Part shown: one piece after another, positions 28,571-39,507 of the stretch
Numbering within the stretch: position 1 is the stretch's first letter
Layout: each line of letters opens with the position of its first letter
Assembly: GCF_002192535.1 (NCBI RefSeq)
Contig: NZ_NAIA01000001.1
Location: 247,333 to 311,332 of the forward strand
DNA length: 64,000 bases
Direction of reading: 5' to 3'
Source: Polynucleobacter hirudinilacicola
GTDB taxonomy: Bacteria > Pseudomonadota > Gammaproteobacteria > Burkholderiales > Burkholderiaceae
Notes under the pieces: model-generated
Database searches by the model: none
What the model was told of the DNA's origin: nothing
The model's input: only the letters and a program-made list of their open reading frames with translations
Made by a program: the position numbers and the translations under genes

Positions 28571-29233
28571 ATGATGCGTTTATGGGGTCGCAAAAGTTCC
28601 ATCAATGTTCAGAAAGTGTTGTGGTGTCTTGCTGAGTTAGGATTAAAGGAAGGTCAAGACTTTGAGAGGATTGATGCTGGACTTCACTTTGGTATCAACC
28701 GTACCCCTGAATTCCTCAAAATGAACCCCAACGGCCTTGTGCCTACTTTAATGGTGGGCGATCTCATTCTTTGGGAATCAAATACCATCTTGCGCTACCT
28801 TGCCAAAGAGCATGACAAAAACAAACGGTTCCCATCAGATATTCATGCTCAGTACAACTCTGAAAAGTGGCTAGACTGGCAACTCGGAACAATGTGGCCT
28901 GCCTTACGCGTTGCATTTTTGGGTCTCACTAGAACGCCCGAAGCGGAACGTAATGATGTCGCCATCCAAAAAGCGTATCAAAACACAAATCAATTGCTAG
29001 GTCTCCTTGATCAAACTCTGAGCACGCAACCGTATTGCTCTGGCAATCAATTTCATATTGGTGATATTGCCCTTGGACTTTCTGCGAGTCGCTGGATTCT
29101 CCTGAACAACACTTTCCCAAAGCAAACTGGCGCACGTGCAGACCTCAAAAATATTGATGCGTGGCTTAAGCGTTTAGAAAAAGAAACTTACTTTAATGAT
29201 ATTGCCGAAAAAGAGCTCAACATCATTAAATAG
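28571..29233 (+). CDS. Glutathione S-transferase family protein
   Basis: A 220-residue GST: N-terminal thioredoxin-like domain with LWGRKSSINVQKVLWCLAE, the cis-proline NPNGLVPTL and the glutathione-contacting WESNTILRYLA, followed by a helical C-terminal domain. AGGA lies six bases before the ATG at 28571. It resembles the GstB/beta-like branch common in Burkholderiales. Glutathione comes from gshA/gshB, also in the window. The substrate is unknown. Confidence 0.92.
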   Translation: MMRLWGRKSSINVQKVLWCLAELGLKEGQDFERIDAGLHFGINRTPEFLKMNPNGLVPTLMVGDLILWESNTILRYLAKEHDKNKRFPSDIHAQYNSEKWLDWQLGTMWPALRVAFLGLTRTPEAERNDVAIQKAYQNTNQLLGLLDQTLSTQPYCSGNQFHIGDIALGLSASRWILLNNTFPKQTGARADLKNIDAWLKRLEKETYFNDIAEKELNIIK

Positions 29234-29264
29234 GCGCTATTGAGCAGTCGTCACTCGCTGCACT

Positions 29265-32200
29265 TTACTCTTGCTTAAATTTCTTCTGGTGGTGATCAGC
29301 ACCAATAAAGAGATACATGGCAGGTACGACAAACAAAGTAAATAGCGTGCCAATTGATAGGCCAGTAAAGATCACAATACCCATGGATTGACGGCCTGCA
29401 GCACCTGCGCCAGAAGCAATGACCAAAGGCAATACACCCAATACCATCGCTGCAGTAGTCATCAAAATTGGCCTTAAACGCACGCTACTTGCCTCAACAA
29501 TTGCATCAAGTTTGCTGCGGCCTGCTTCTTGTAGCTCATTAGCAAATTCGACAATCAAAATACCGTGCTTACTAATGAGACCCATGAGCGTCACTAAGCC
29601 TACCTGGGTATATACGTTTAAGGTAGTAAAGCCCAAGTTAATAAAGATGAGTGCGCCAAAAAGGGCAAGCGGCACTGATACCAAGATCACGATCGGATCA
29701 CGGAAACTTTCGAACTGCGCAGCAAGAACCAAAAATACGATCAAGATCGCAAAGAACATGGTGACCAAAAAGCCGCCGGACTCAGCCATGAATTGACGTG
29801 ATGGACCAGCATAGTCCATGCTGTAGCCATTGGGCGCAACCTCTTTTAAGCTTTGACGCATGAACTCCAATAAATCTGCCTGTGAAATAAATGGGGTGCT
29901 GACCCCTGCAATCGTGGCAGAGTTCAATTGCTGAAAGTGGTTGATTGACTGAGGAACAACACGCTGCTTAATGCTGGCAATCGTGCGCGCCTGAATCATT
30001 GCACCGCTTGGCGTACGAATGTAGTAATCCAAAATCTGGTCTGGGTTTAAACGGTCCGTCTGCTTCACTTGCGGAATCACGCGATATGATCTACCTGCTA
30101 CTGAAAAGTAGTTCACATAACCGCCACCTAAAGCAGCAGACAATGCTGAGCCAACCTGTTGCTGAGTCATCCCTAAAGCAGCAACTTTCTCGCGATCAAT
30201 CACCAGAACATCTTGTGGCTTATCGATTTTCAAATCTGAATCTACATAGAAAAAGTTTCCGGAACGACGTGCTTTATCTAAAACTGCCTGAGACACCTCG
30301 TTCAGTTGCTCATACGATTCAGTGGTATTAATTACTACTTGCACCGGGAAACCCTGGGCTCCAGGCAAGGCAGGGAACTGAAAGGCTGCCACGCGAGCGC
30401 CAGCAATCGTGTTCCACTTCTGCTGCATATCTTCTTGGAACTTTGTAGCATTACGAGTCCGCTCACCCCAATCCTTCAATAAGATACCGCCAAAGCTTGA
30501 AGTTGGGCTAGTGATTTGGAAGGCTTGCTCATATTCTGGTTCGGCGCTAGCAATCGCATAAATCTGATCTGCGTAAGTCTGCATTTGATTGACCGTACTA
30601 TTCGGTGGACCAGATGCCTGCATCAATACAATACCTTGATCTTCAGTCGGGGCTAGTTCTGCACGTGCGGTAGCGTAAAGATACGCGACACCACCCAGAA
30701 GAATTACCCCCATCACAATAATCACTTGCCATGTACTGAGTAAGTCACGCAGAGTACTTTGATAGCTGTGATGAACCTTATCAAAAACCCGGTCAATCTT
30801 TTGTACAAAAGAAGATGCTTCTTGCTCTTCAGTAAAAATGCGCGAACACATCATCGGTGATAGCGTCAATGCAATCAGACCTGAGACAGCGACTGCACTA
30901 GCTAAAGTAAAGGCAAACTCCGTAAAGAGCGCACCAGTCAAGCCACCCTGAAAGCCAATTGGGATATACACCGCAATCAAAACTACTGTCATCGCCAAAA
31001 TCGGACCGCCTAATTCACGAGCAGCAATTAGTGAAGCCTCTAATGGAGACTTGCCCTCTTTCATATGTCGATCAACGTTTTCGACCACGATGATAGCGTC
31101 ATCAACCACCAAACCAATTGCCAGCACCAGCGCCAACAAAGTAAGCAAATTGATGGAGTAACCCAGAACCTGCATCAAGAAGAATGTGCCAATCAGTGAG
31201 AGTGGCATCGCAATGACCGGAACCGCAACTGCCCGCACACTACCCAAGAAGAGATAAATCACGATGGTCACAATCACCAAAGCCTCTATCAAAGTAGAAA
31301 CCACCTCATTAATTGAGCTCGTAATGAACTTGGTGGAGTCATAGACAATCTTGCCAGTCATGCCAATGGGTAATTGCTTCTGAATACCAGGAACTACATC
31401 GCGCACTCGCTGAGCGACGTCTAATAAATTCGCTTGGGGGGCAACCTTGATAGCAATAAATACCGACTTCTTACCGCTAAAGGCAACATTGGTGTTGTAG
31501 TCCTCAGACCCCAAGGTGACATTGGCCACCTGATCGAGATAAATAATATTCACACCATCTTTTTTAACTACTAGCTTACGAAACTCTTCTAGCGTATGTA
31601 AATCAGTACCTGCCACCAAATCGACCGCTACCATATCGCCTTTAGTGCTGCCGACCGCTGATAAATAGTTATTAGCAGATAGAGCACTATAGACATCATC
31701 AGCACCCACTCCGAGACCAGCCATCTTCTCGCGATCTAGCCAAGCGCGTAGGGCAAATTTTCTGCCGCCTGTGATTTCGGCATTCTGTACACCCTCAACC
31801 GAATCTAGCTTGGGTTTTACAACTCGCAACAAATAATCAGTAATCGCATTATTGGGTATTTCATCACTATAAAAACCCATGTACATCGCAGCAGTAGACT
31901 GGCCTACTTGAACCGTCAAGATGGGCTGCTGGGCTTGTGGTGGTAATTGATTCTTAACCGCGCTAATTTGTGTCTGAATTTGCGTTAATGCCGCATTAGA
32001 GTCGTAGTTCAACTTGAGTGTGGCAATAATCGTTGAAACGCCACTGACACTGGCTGACGATAAATAATCAATCCCTTGCGCCTGCGCAATAGAAGCCTCA
32101 AGTGGCTGCGTAATAAAACCTGCAATGGTTTCTGGGTCAGCGCCATAGTAAGCGGTAGTAATGGTGACAATCGCATTCTGCGTTTGCGGATATTGATTGA

Positions 32201-32300
32201 CTGGCAAAGATCCAATAGCCTTTAAACCAAACACCAAGACGAGCGCACTCACGACCAGTGAAAGCACTGGTCTGCGAATGAATATGTCAGTCCAATTCAT
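29265..32300 (-). CDS. RND multidrug efflux pump, inner-membrane permease
   Basis: A 1011-residue proton-driven pump of the hydrophobe/amphiphile efflux family (AcrB/MexB-like). Seen: FIRRPVLSLVVSALVLVFGL at the start, large periplasmic loops with GVQNAEITGGRKFALRAWLD, and VDDAIIVVENVDRHM in TM4 carrying the proton-relay aspartates near residue 400. The C-terminal half repeats the layout. It lies seven bases after the adaptor gene in an OMF-MFP-RND operon. The sequence is closest in feel to MexW/MuxB-type pumps, and the substrates cannot be read from it. Confidence 0.94.
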   Translation of the reverse strand: MNWTDIFIRRPVLSLVVSALVLVFGLKAIGSLPVNQYPQTQNAIVTITTAYYGADPETIAGFITQPLEASIAQAQGIDYLSSASVSGVSTIIATLKLNYDSNAALTQIQTQISAVKNQLPPQAQQPILTVQVGQSTAAMYMGFYSDEIPNNAITDYLLRVVKPKLDSVEGVQNAEITGGRKFALRAWLDREKMAGLGVGADDVYSALSANNYLSAVGSTKGDMVAVDLVAGTDLHTLEEFRKLVVKKDGVNIIYLDQVANVTLGSEDYNTNVAFSGKKSVFIAIKVAPQANLLDVAQRVRDVVPGIQKQLPIGMTGKIVYDSTKFITSSINEVVSTLIEALVIVTIVIYLFLGSVRAVAVPVIAMPLSLIGTFFLMQVLGYSINLLTLLALVLAIGLVVDDAIIVVENVDRHMKEGKSPLEASLIAARELGGPILAMTVVLIAVYIPIGFQGGLTGALFTEFAFTLASAVAVSGLIALTLSPMMCSRIFTEEQEASSFVQKIDRVFDKVHHSYQSTLRDLLSTWQVIIVMGVILLGGVAYLYATARAELAPTEDQGIVLMQASGPPNSTVNQMQTYADQIYAIASAEPEYEQAFQITSPTSSFGGILLKDWGERTRNATKFQEDMQQKWNTIAGARVAAFQFPALPGAQGFPVQVVINTTESYEQLNEVSQAVLDKARRSGNFFYVDSDLKIDKPQDVLVIDREKVAALGMTQQQVGSALSAALGGGYVNYFSVAGRSYRVIPQVKQTDRLNPDQILDYYIRTPSGAMIQARTIASIKQRVVPQSINHFQQLNSATIAGVSTPFISQADLLEFMRQSLKEVAPNGYSMDYAGPSRQFMAESGGFLVTMFFAILIVFLVLAAQFESFRDPIVILVSVPLALFGALIFINLGFTTLNVYTQVGLVTLMGLISKHGILIVEFANELQEAGRSKLDAIVEASSVRLRPILMTTAAMVLGVLPLVIASGAGAAGRQSMGIVIFTGLSIGTLFTLFVVPAMYLFIGADHHQKKFKQE

Positions 32301-32307
32301 CTACTCA

Positions 32308-33639
32308 CTATTCCTGTGGCTTAGGGTCAGGTGAATTCGATGGTTGCACCTTGTTATTAATAATGAGCGGCGTGCCATTCTTCAGCTTTAGCTGACCACT
32401 GGTCACAATCGTCGCGCCCTCTTCAACCCCCTTGAGAATTGCCACCTGATCACCTCGGGTTGCCCCGGTGGTAACAAAGACTTGTTGAGCCTCTAATGCT
32501 GGATTGCCTTGCTTATCCTGCTTACCTGTAGGCTTGGCAATGAATACTGTTGAACCATATGGGTTATAGGTCACTGCTGTTTGAGGCAAGGTTAATAATT
32601 TCACCTGTTCGCCAACCTTAATATTTACATTAGCAAACATTCCGGGAAGAATTTTCTTATCGGGGTTGGCCAGTTGTGCCTCAACTTGAAGATTGCGGGT
32701 ATTGGTATCGACTTTTGGACTAACGGCAGTAATCTTGCCGGTAAAACTGGCATCTTTAAATGCATCCGTAGTGACAGTCACCTCTTGGCCCACTTGAATT
32801 TGCTCTGCATTGCTTTGTGGCAAATTAAAGTCTACAAAAATAGGATCCAAGGTTTGTAAGGTTAAAAGCTTATCGCCTGGATTAACATACTGACCAGGGT
32901 TAATCGACACGATACCAACACGCCCACTAAATGGTGCCTTTAAATTCTTTTTAGCAACTAAAGCTGTTTGAGACTCAACCTGTGCCTGCTTAGAACTAGC
33001 ATCAGCCGCACTAGTGTCAAATACATTTTTACTGATTGCCTGAATAGCAAGCTGCTGTCTATCACGCTCATTAATGACTTTAGCAAGATCAGCCATTGCC
33101 TTTAAGGATTTGAGTTGTGCCACATCGGAGGCATCATTCAATTTAATTAATAACTCGCCCTCTTTGACGTCTTGGCCAGATTTAATGGGCACCGTTAATA
33201 CTAAGCCACCAATCTCCGTACTTAACTCTACCCCCCTGAAGGCGCGGACGTTACCAACGCTGGTGAGTTTAGGTTGCCATTCAGAAGTAGCGACCACCAT
33301 TGTTGAAACTGTTGCTGGAGGTAATCCCATTCCTGAAATGAAATGCTTAATCATGAAAGTCTTGAATTGATTAAAAGCAAAAATCAATCCCAGCAACAAC
33401 AAAACACTGCACAACATAATAGTCATACGTCGCGGCAATGGCTCCATAGCCATCAACTTTGCATATATCTTGGTACCACGCCATTTCTGACCCATGCGGG
33501 CATAAAAAGCTTTGGCTTTTTCCCACAGCGCAATTACTCTCTCACGCAATGTCCACTCGACCGCCTTTAACTTCATCCATGCCCACAAGGCAAGAACGAT
33601 AGCAAAGACTTTGTTCTTAATTGTTTCCAGAAGTTTCAT
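32308..33639 (-). CDS. RND efflux periplasmic adaptor with long N-terminal extension
   Basis: Membrane-fusion protein linking the permease to the outer-membrane channel. Recognisable parts: a barrel-sandwich/lipoyl half (GGLVLTVPIKSGQDVKEGELL, over residues about 148-168), the other half LKAPFSGRVGIVSINPGQYV, and the beta-barrel with TLDPIFVDFNLPQ. At 443 residues it is long for the family: a predicted transmembrane helix (TIMLCSVLLLLGLIFAF) comes only after about 73 residues of tryptophan- and lysine-rich sequence. A start further in (residues 63-75) is possible but would leave a gap after the upstream gene. Here the start overlaps the OMF gene by 23 bases. Confidence 0.9.
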   Translation of the reverse strand: MKLLETIKNKVFAIVLALWAWMKLKAVEWTLRERVIALWEKAKAFYARMGQKWRGTKIYAKLMAMEPLPRRMTIMLCSVLLLLGLIFAFNQFKTFMIKHFISGMGLPPATVSTMVVATSEWQPKLTSVGNVRAFRGVELSTEIGGLVLTVPIKSGQDVKEGELLIKLNDASDVAQLKSLKAMADLAKVINERDRQQLAIQAISKNVFDTSAADASSKQAQVESQTALVAKKNLKAPFSGRVGIVSINPGQYVNPGDKLLTLQTLDPIFVDFNLPQSNAEQIQVGQEVTVTTDAFKDASFTGKITAVSPKVDTNTRNLQVEAQLANPDKKILPGMFANVNIKVGEQVKLLTLPQTAVTYNPYGSTVFIAKPTGKQDKQGNPALEAQQVFVTTGATRGDQVAILKGVEEGATIVTSGQLKLKNGTPLIINNKVQPSNSPDPKPQE

Positions 33640-35158
33640 TTTGATTTTTGTTCGCTATGTCTTTTCGTTTAAAAGCGGGGCCCTCACGATTCCACCAACC
33701 ACCACCCAATGCTGCAAATAATGCTGCTGTATCAGAAAAACGAGTTGCTTGAGCTGCGACTGATTTCACTTTTGCCTGTTGATACTGATTTTGGTAATAC
33801 AGGACCGCCAAATAACTGGCAGTGCCTAATTTATATTGTTGCTGAACTAAGTCGAGTGTTTCAAAGGCGTAACGCTCTGCATCTGATGCTGCCTTTAGAG
33901 CTTGCGCACCGGTCTCGAGTGCGCGTAATGCATTAGCCACTTCTTGGAAAGCATTTAAGACCGTAGACTGGTACTGAAAAGCTGCTTGCTCATAATTTGC
34001 GATTGCGCCACGACGCTGTGCTAACAACTGACCGCCCTGAAACAGGGGCTGCAAAATTCCGCCGCCAATAGACCATAATGCCGAGTTGGGGCCAAATAAT
34101 GCAGCTGAAGTCAGCGCAGCAGAACCAATCGATCCAGTGATATTAAATTGCGGTAATAAATTTGCTGTAGCCACACCAACAAATGCGTTCTGCGCCTTAA
34201 GTTGAGCCTCTGCAGCCCGAACATCAGGGCGCTGACGCACTAGGCTTGACGGAACAGAGAGCGGTAACTTTTCAGGCAAGTGCAAATTTGAGAGATCAAA
34301 CTTTGCAACATTGGCATTGCTAGGCAGCTCGCCAACAAGCACTGCCAACTGATTGCGAGCAAACGCTAAATTTCTTTCATAGTTAAATAGATCAACTTGT
34401 GAACTTGCCACTAAGGTTTGCTGGGAGGTCAAATCAACTTTATTAACCGTACCAATCTTGAGTTGCTTCTCCGTTACTTCTGCCAAATTGGTTTGGGCTT
34501 TTAAGATTTCTTCGGTCGCCTGCATTTGCGCACGCAAGGCTGCCTCTTTAACTGCGCTTGTGACTACGTTAGCAGTTAGAGAAAGGTATGCGCCCTCTAG
34601 TTGAAACTGAGCAACTTCAGCCTGGGCTCTCGCACCTTCGACTGCACGGCGCGCACCCCCAAAGACGTCTAATTTATAAGTCACATTGACTGAGGTGTTG
34701 TAAAGATTGTAAGTGTCTGATCCATATGGCAGGCCATAAATAGCCGATGGTTGAAGTTGTCGAGTAGCCGCGCCACCAACACTTACTGCTGGAAAATATT
34801 GACCGCCAATTTGAGCGCTCACATTTTCTTGTGCGGCACGCAGTGCTGCATCTGCTGCACCTAAATTTGGGTTTTGTTCAAGTGCTTTTCTGATCAGAGC
34901 ATCAAGCTCCGGAGATTTATAAAGCTCCCACCATTGCGCCTCTATATCTGCCCCCTCGGCAAATTCTTGAGGAGTGCCACCGGGCACTCCAGGAGCGGTG
35001 GTTAATTTTGGAGAGAGGGGACCCTCTGTATAAGACGTAGTCTTCGGGGCATCCGGCTGTTTAAAGTCCGGCCCAACCGCACAAGCTGATAACACTCCTG
35101 CAGAAATCAGCAGTAGTAAATTTAAACTTGAGAGTGCAGGCGCTTTAGACAAAAACAT
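33617..35158 (-). CDS. Outer-membrane efflux lipoprotein (NodT/OprM type)
   Basis: The TolC-like channel of the tripartite pump. The signal peptide ends in a lipobox (LISAGVLSACAVGPDFKQP), so it is lipid-anchored. QWWELYKSPELDALIRKAL and the duplicated helical repeats with RPDVRAAEAQLKAQNA are typical of the NodT family. The ATG at 35158 is the conservative start, but a TTG at 35167 has the better spaced GAGGA and is quite likely the real one. First gene of the operon; promoter presumably in 35159-35284. The last 20 codons are polar and extend past the usual end. Confidence 0.92.
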   Translation of the reverse strand: MFLSKAPALSSLNLLLLISAGVLSACAVGPDFKQPDAPKTTSYTEGPLSPKLTTAPGVPGGTPQEFAEGADIEAQWWELYKSPELDALIRKALEQNPNLGAADAALRAAQENVSAQIGGQYFPAVSVGGAATRQLQPSAIYGLPYGSDTYNLYNTSVNVTYKLDVFGGARRAVEGARAQAEVAQFQLEGAYLSLTANVVTSAVKEAALRAQMQATEEILKAQTNLAEVTEKQLKIGTVNKVDLTSQQTLVASSQVDLFNYERNLAFARNQLAVLVGELPSNANVAKFDLSNLHLPEKLPLSVPSSLVRQRPDVRAAEAQLKAQNAFVGVATANLLPQFNITGSIGSAALTSAALFGPNSALWSIGGGILQPLFQGGQLLAQRRGAIANYEQAAFQYQSTVLNAFQEVANALRALETGAQALKAASDAERYAFETLDLVQQQYKLGTASYLAVLYYQNQYQQAKVKSVAAQATRFSDTAALFAALGGGWWNREGPAFKRKDIANKNQNETSGNN

Positions 35159-35284
35159 GAGTTGCAACAAATATCCTCTTTTACAAGGCTTATTTGAACA
35201 CAGAAATGTCATTAGGGATTCGTAAAGCCATGATTTAACTACTTAAATTTGTCCACAGCTTTGGGCAAATGTCAAACTTGAAAA

Positions 35285-37117
35285 TTACTCAACAGTCACG
35301 CTCTTAGCAAGGTTTCTGGGCTTGTCAACATCCGTACCGCGTGCACAAGCTGTGTGATACGCCAGAAGTTGAAGTGGTACGACATGCAAAATTGGTGAGA
35401 GATTGCCATAGTGTTCTGGCAAGCGAATGACGTTAATGCCTTCGGTGCTCATGATATTGGTATCTTGGTCAGCAAAAACGTATAACTTACCACCGCGCGC
35501 TTTCACTTCCTGCATGTTGGACTTTAGTTTTTCAAGCAGAACATCATTTGGAGCAACCGTTACAACTGGCATTTTTTCAGTTACCAATGCCAAAGGGCCA
35601 TGCTTTAACTCACCAGCTGGATAGGCCTCTGCATGAATGTATGAAATCTCTTTTAACTTCAATGCGCCTTCGAGTGCGATTGGGTAATGAAGACCACGCC
35701 CTAAGAAAAGCGCATTCTCACATTTAGAAAATGCATCACTCCAGGCGATGATTTGAGGCTCTAGTGCCAATACCGCATGGAGTGCCTTAGGCAAATGACG
35801 CAATTCGCGAAGAAGCTCTTTTTCTTTTTCAGGAGAAACTCTGCCGGCACGCTTAGCAAGGGAAACTGCCAAGAGGTAAAGAGCTAACAACTGTGTAGTA
35901 AATGCTTTAGTAGATGCAACACCAATCTCAGCACCGGCTTTAGTTAAAAAGTGCCAACCGGTTTCACGAACCATAGCGCTACTAGCAACGTTACAAATCG
36001 CCAAGGTAAGCTCATGTCCAAGACCCTTGGCATGACGCAAGGCCGCCAGCGTATCTGCAGTCTCGCCTGATTGAGATACCACCACAATCAAAGTTTTTGG
36101 ATTTGGAACAGTTGTGCGATACCGATACTCACTTGCAATCTCAACTTGAGTTGGAATGCCAGCAATATCTTCTAACCAATATTTAGCAACGCATGCTGAG
36201 TAATAGCTGGTGCCGCAAGCCAAGATCAAGATTTGATCAAATTTCTTCCAGTCATCTGGATTGGCATTAAACAGTTCTGGACCAAAAGAAGCAATATTAG
36301 CCAGCGTATCGCCAATCGCCCGAGGCTGCTCAAAGATCTCTTTTTGCATGTAATGCTGATAAGGGCCAAGATCCACAGAGTCTGCCTGTGTAGGCATTGG
36401 CTTGCGATCTCTTTGCACAGACTTGCCGGATTGATCAATCACTTCTGCGCTGTCCGCCTTGAGGATAGCGACATCGCCTTCTTCCAAGTACATCATCGAG
36501 CTAGCACGTCCAGCCAAAGCAAGTGCATCTGAGGCTAAAAAGTTTTCGTGATCCCCTAAAGCTATTACTAATGGCGAGCCAGCACGTGCGCCAATTAAGG
36601 TTGTAGGCTGATCTTGAGCAATGACGCCAATCGCGTACGCGCCATGTAATTTAGGCAAAACTATTCTGACTGATTGGGCGATGTCTTTTTGGCCATCAGC
36701 AACATATTGTTGATGAATTAAATGGGCAATCACCTCAGTATCAGTCTCTGAAGTGAATACATAGCCAGCAGCTTTTAATTCTGAGCGCAAGATTTCGTAA
36801 TTCTCAATAATGCCGTTATGTACAACAGCAATCAGACCATTAGAAATATGCGGGTGTGCATTTTGTGTATCCGGCTTGCCATGCGTAGCCCAGCGTGTAT
36901 GGGCAATACCAACGGTACCGACGAACTCTTTCCCCTGCTCAGCTAACTCAGAAACGCGGGCTGTAGTGCGAGCTCTTTCAATTGGATGCTGAGCATCGTC
37001 TCCATTGATAAGCGCAAATCCACATGAATCATACCCACGATATTCAAGGCGACGTAAGCCCTCAACTAACACATCGACAATATTTTTATGGGACGCTGCA
37101 CCAACGATGCCGCACAT
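35285..37117 (-). CDS. glmS: Glutamine-fructose-6-phosphate aminotransferase
   Basis: Makes glucosamine-6-phosphate, the first step to UDP-GlcNAc for peptidoglycan and LPS. Starts [12 protein letters not shown], exposing the catalytic Cys1 after methionine removal; [14 protein letters not shown] and [10 protein letters not shown] belong to the glutaminase domain. Two SIS domains follow ([28 protein letters not shown]). It ends AKSVTVE. At 610 residues the length is normal. It overlaps the glmU stop by one base, so glmU and glmS are cotranscribed. Confidence 0.97.
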   Translation of the reverse strand: MCGIVGAASHKNIVDVLVEGLRRLEYRGYDSCGFALINGDDAQHPIERARTTARVSELAEQGKEFVGTVGIAHTRWATHGKPDTQNAHPHISNGLIAVVHNGIIENYEILRSELKAAGYVFTSETDTEVIAHLIHQQYVADGQKDIAQSVRIVLPKLHGAYAIGVIAQDQPTTLIGARAGSPLVIALGDHENFLASDALALAGRASSMMYLEEGDVAILKADSAEVIDQSGKSVQRDRKPMPTQADSVDLGPYQHYMQKEIFEQPRAIGDTLANIASFGPELFNANPDDWKKFDQILILACGTSYYSACVAKYWLEDIAGIPTQVEIASEYRYRTTVPNPKTLIVVVSQSGETADTLAALRHAKGLGHELTLAICNVASSAMVRETGWHFLTKAGAEIGVASTKAFTTQLLALYLLAVSLAKRAGRVSPEKEKELLRELRHLPKALHAVLALEPQIIAWSDAFSKCENALFLGRGLHYPIALEGALKLKEISYIHAEAYPAGELKHGPLALVTEKMPVVTVAPNDVLLEKLKSNMQEVKARGGKLYVFADQDTNIMSTEGINVIRLPEHYGNLSPILHVVPLQLLAYHTACARGTDVDKPRNLAKSVTVE

Positions 37118-38592
37118 TATTTTTTACCCTTTGCGGTTTTCTTGGTAGCGACTTTCTTACTAACAGCTTTCTTTGAAGCAGGCTTTTTTTCTTGCTTTAT
37201 AGGACGCTTCCACTGCAAAGAAACTTGCCTTGCTCTAGATACTGTTAGCTGATTTGCTGGCGCATCTTTTGTCAGGGTTGTACCTGCACCCAATGTAGCA
37301 CCACGTCCAACGCGTACTGGAGCAACCAGCTGCGTATCAGAGCCAATGAAAACATCGTCCTCAATAATAGTTTGGTGCTTATTCACACCATCGTAGTTAC
37401 AGGTAATAGTGCCTGCGCCAATATTGACTCTAGAGCCCACAATAGAATCGCCGACATAGGCCAAATGATTTGCCTTGCTATTGGCAGCAATTTTGCTATT
37501 CTTGATTTCAACGAAGTTACCAATATGAACATCGTTTGATAAATCAGCACCGGGGCGTAAGCGTGCGTATGGCCCAATCACCGACTGGTTGCCAACTTTG
37601 GCACCATCAATATGACTGTAGGCGTGAACCGCTACACCTTTACCAATTACGCTATTACGAATCACACAGTAAGGACCAATTGTTGTTCCTGCTGCTAGGG
37701 TCACACAGCCTTCAAAGACACAACCTACATCAATGAAAACATCGGTACCGCATTCGAGCGTGCCGCGCACATCAATGCGCGCAGGATCAGCCAATGACAC
37801 GCCGGCCTCCATCAATTGATTAGCAATATTGAGTTGATAAATGCGCTCTAGGGAGGCTAATTGGTCGCGGCTATTGACGCCAACTGTTTCAAATTCATCA
37901 TCTGCTTGTGTCGTGCGAATGGGCACACCGTCTTTCACGGCCATCGCAATCACATCGGTTAAATAATATTCGCCTTGGGCATTGCTCGCGCGCAAAGCTT
38001 TTAGCCATTTCTTTAATGCATTAGTTGGCAACACCATGATGCCGGTATTAATTTCATGAATCGCTTTTTGTACTGGTGTTGAATCTTTCTCCTCAACAAT
38101 CTCCTGCACTGAACCATCGGGGTCACGAACAATGCGGCCATAGCCCTTTGGGTTTTCTAGATTCTGAGTAAGTAATGCCAGAGCAGAATCTTGGCCACGC
38201 ACACCGTCCGCCAATTTAGCCAATTTAGTTAGAGTTTTTTTACTAGTCAGCGGGACATCGCCATAAAGAACCAAAGTAGGCTCTTGCACATCCAATTTTG
38301 GCAGTGCTTGCAGCAGAGCATGGCCTGTTCCTTTTTGCTCGGCCTGGAGTGCAGTAGAGACTTTGCTAAAGCTCGTACTTACCTTGCTTGCATTGTCTAG
38401 GAATTCTTTTACATCGGCAGCACCATGACCAACCACCACGATTGGACCGTTTTTGGTCTGCTTATTTTGTAGAGATAAAGCAGTAACAAGGACGTGCTGG
38501 AGGAGAGGCTTCCCTGCTAAAGTTTGCAGAACCTTGGGCAGGGCGGATTTCATCCGCTTTCCTTGCCCAGCAGCCAAGATGACGATATTCAT
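37117..38592 (-). CDS. glmU: Bifunctional GlmU with lysine-rich C-terminal tail
   Basis: N-acetyltransferase and uridyltransferase making UDP-GlcNAc from GlcN-1-P. Nucleotide-binding [17 protein letters not shown] at the start, catalytic metal site in LYGDVPLT, and a left-handed beta-helix acetyltransferase domain in the second half with [12 protein letters not shown]. At 491 residues it is longer than E. coli GlmU (456): the last 25 or so residues form a Lys/Ala/Thr/Val tail containing [18 protein letters not shown], unlike the rest. Upstream ttcA overlaps its start by four bases. Confidence 0.96.
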   Translation of the reverse strand: MNIVILAAGQGKRMKSALPKVLQTLAGKPLLQHVLVTALSLQNKQTKNGPIVVVGHGAADVKEFLDNASKVSTSFSKVSTALQAEQKGTGHALLQALPKLDVQEPTLVLYGDVPLTSKKTLTKLAKLADGVRGQDSALALLTQNLENPKGYGRIVRDPDGSVQEIVEEKDSTPVQKAIHEINTGIMVLPTNALKKWLKALRASNAQGEYYLTDVIAMAVKDGVPIRTTQADDEFETVGVNSRDQLASLERIYQLNIANQLMEAGVSLADPARIDVRGTLECGTDVFIDVGCVFEGCVTLAAGTTIGPYCVIRNSVIGKGVAVHAYSHIDGAKVGNQSVIGPYARLRPGADLSNDVHIGNFVEIKNSKIAANSKANHLAYVGDSIVGSRVNIGAGTITCNYDGVNKHQTIIEDDVFIGSDTQLVAPVRVGRGATLGAGTTLTKDAPANQLTVSRARQVSLQWKRPIKQEKKPASKKAVSKKVATKKTAKGKK

Positions 38593-39497
38593 AAGGGGGG
38601 ATTATAAGTCCCCTGAATGAGAGTTCCACAAGCCAATTCGTCTAATTCCGCCTCATCAATCGCCTTATCGCCAGAGGATCTAGCGGCAATACCAGATAGC
38701 TCGGTAGAAATCTCTAAGTTTTGGAAATCAAAGGCCTCGCCATCCATTAAATGGGATGGGACGATGTGGTGCATTGAGCGAAAGAGATTTTCTACTCGGC
38801 CAGGGTGCTTCTTTTCCCAATCGCGCAACATTTCCTTCATTACCTGACGCTGAAGATTGGGCTGACTACCACAAAGATCACAAGGAATGATCGGGAAATT
38901 CATATCGCCCGCATAGCGCTCAAGTAATTTCTCGGGAACATAAGCTAAAGGACGGATAACAATATGCTTACCATCATCAGAGCGTAACTTAGGGGGCATG
39001 CCTTTTAATTTACCCGCATAAAACATATTCAACATCAAGGTTTCTAAAATGTCATCGCGATGATGGCCTAAAGCAATCTTTGTTGCACCCAATTCATCTG
39101 CCACGCGATACAAAATTCCTCGGCGTAAACGGGAACATAAACCGCACGTTGTTTTACCTTCTGGAATAACGCGCTTGACAATACTGTAGGTGTCTTGTTC
39201 TTCAATATGAAACTGAACACCCAAGCTCTTTAAATAATTGGGCAATATCTCCGCGGGAAAGTTAGGCTGCTTCTGATCCAGATTAACAGCAATGATCTCG
39301 AAATGAATTGGAGCGCGCTCACGTAACTTCATCAGAATATCCAGCATGGCATAACTATCTTTGCCACCAGAAACGCACACCATCACTTTGTCGCCATCTT
39401 CAATCATGCCAAAGTCACCGATGGCTTGACCTACTAAGCGACAGAGTTTTTTCTCTAGCTTGTTCTCTTCGAAAACAACTTTACGAATATCACCCAT
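38589..39497 (-). CDS. ttcA: tRNA 2-thiocytidine(32) synthetase TtcA
   Basis: Thiolates cytidine 32 in several tRNAs using ATP and an iron-sulfur cluster. The PP-loop motif [13 protein letters not shown] is followed by the cluster cysteines in [10 protein letters not shown] and a later [13 protein letters not shown]. The 302-residue length is typical. It overlaps glmU by four bases, and folB lies 10 bases upstream, so folB-ttcA-glmU-glmS may form one transcript. Confidence 0.96.
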   Translation of the reverse strand: MGDIRKVVFEENKLEKKLCRLVGQAIGDFGMIEDGDKVMVCVSGGKDSYAMLDILMKLRERAPIHFEIIAVNLDQKQPNFPAEILPNYLKSLGVQFHIEEQDTYSIVKRVIPEGKTTCGLCSRLRRGILYRVADELGATKIALGHHRDDILETLMLNMFYAGKLKGMPPKLRSDDGKHIVIRPLAYVPEKLLERYAGDMNFPIIPCDLCGSQPNLQRQVMKEMLRDWEKKHPGRVENLFRSMHHIVPSHLMDGEAFDFQNLEISTELSGIAARSSGDKAIDEAELDELACGTLIQGTYNPPL

Positions 39498-39507
39498 GAC
39501 TAATCAC

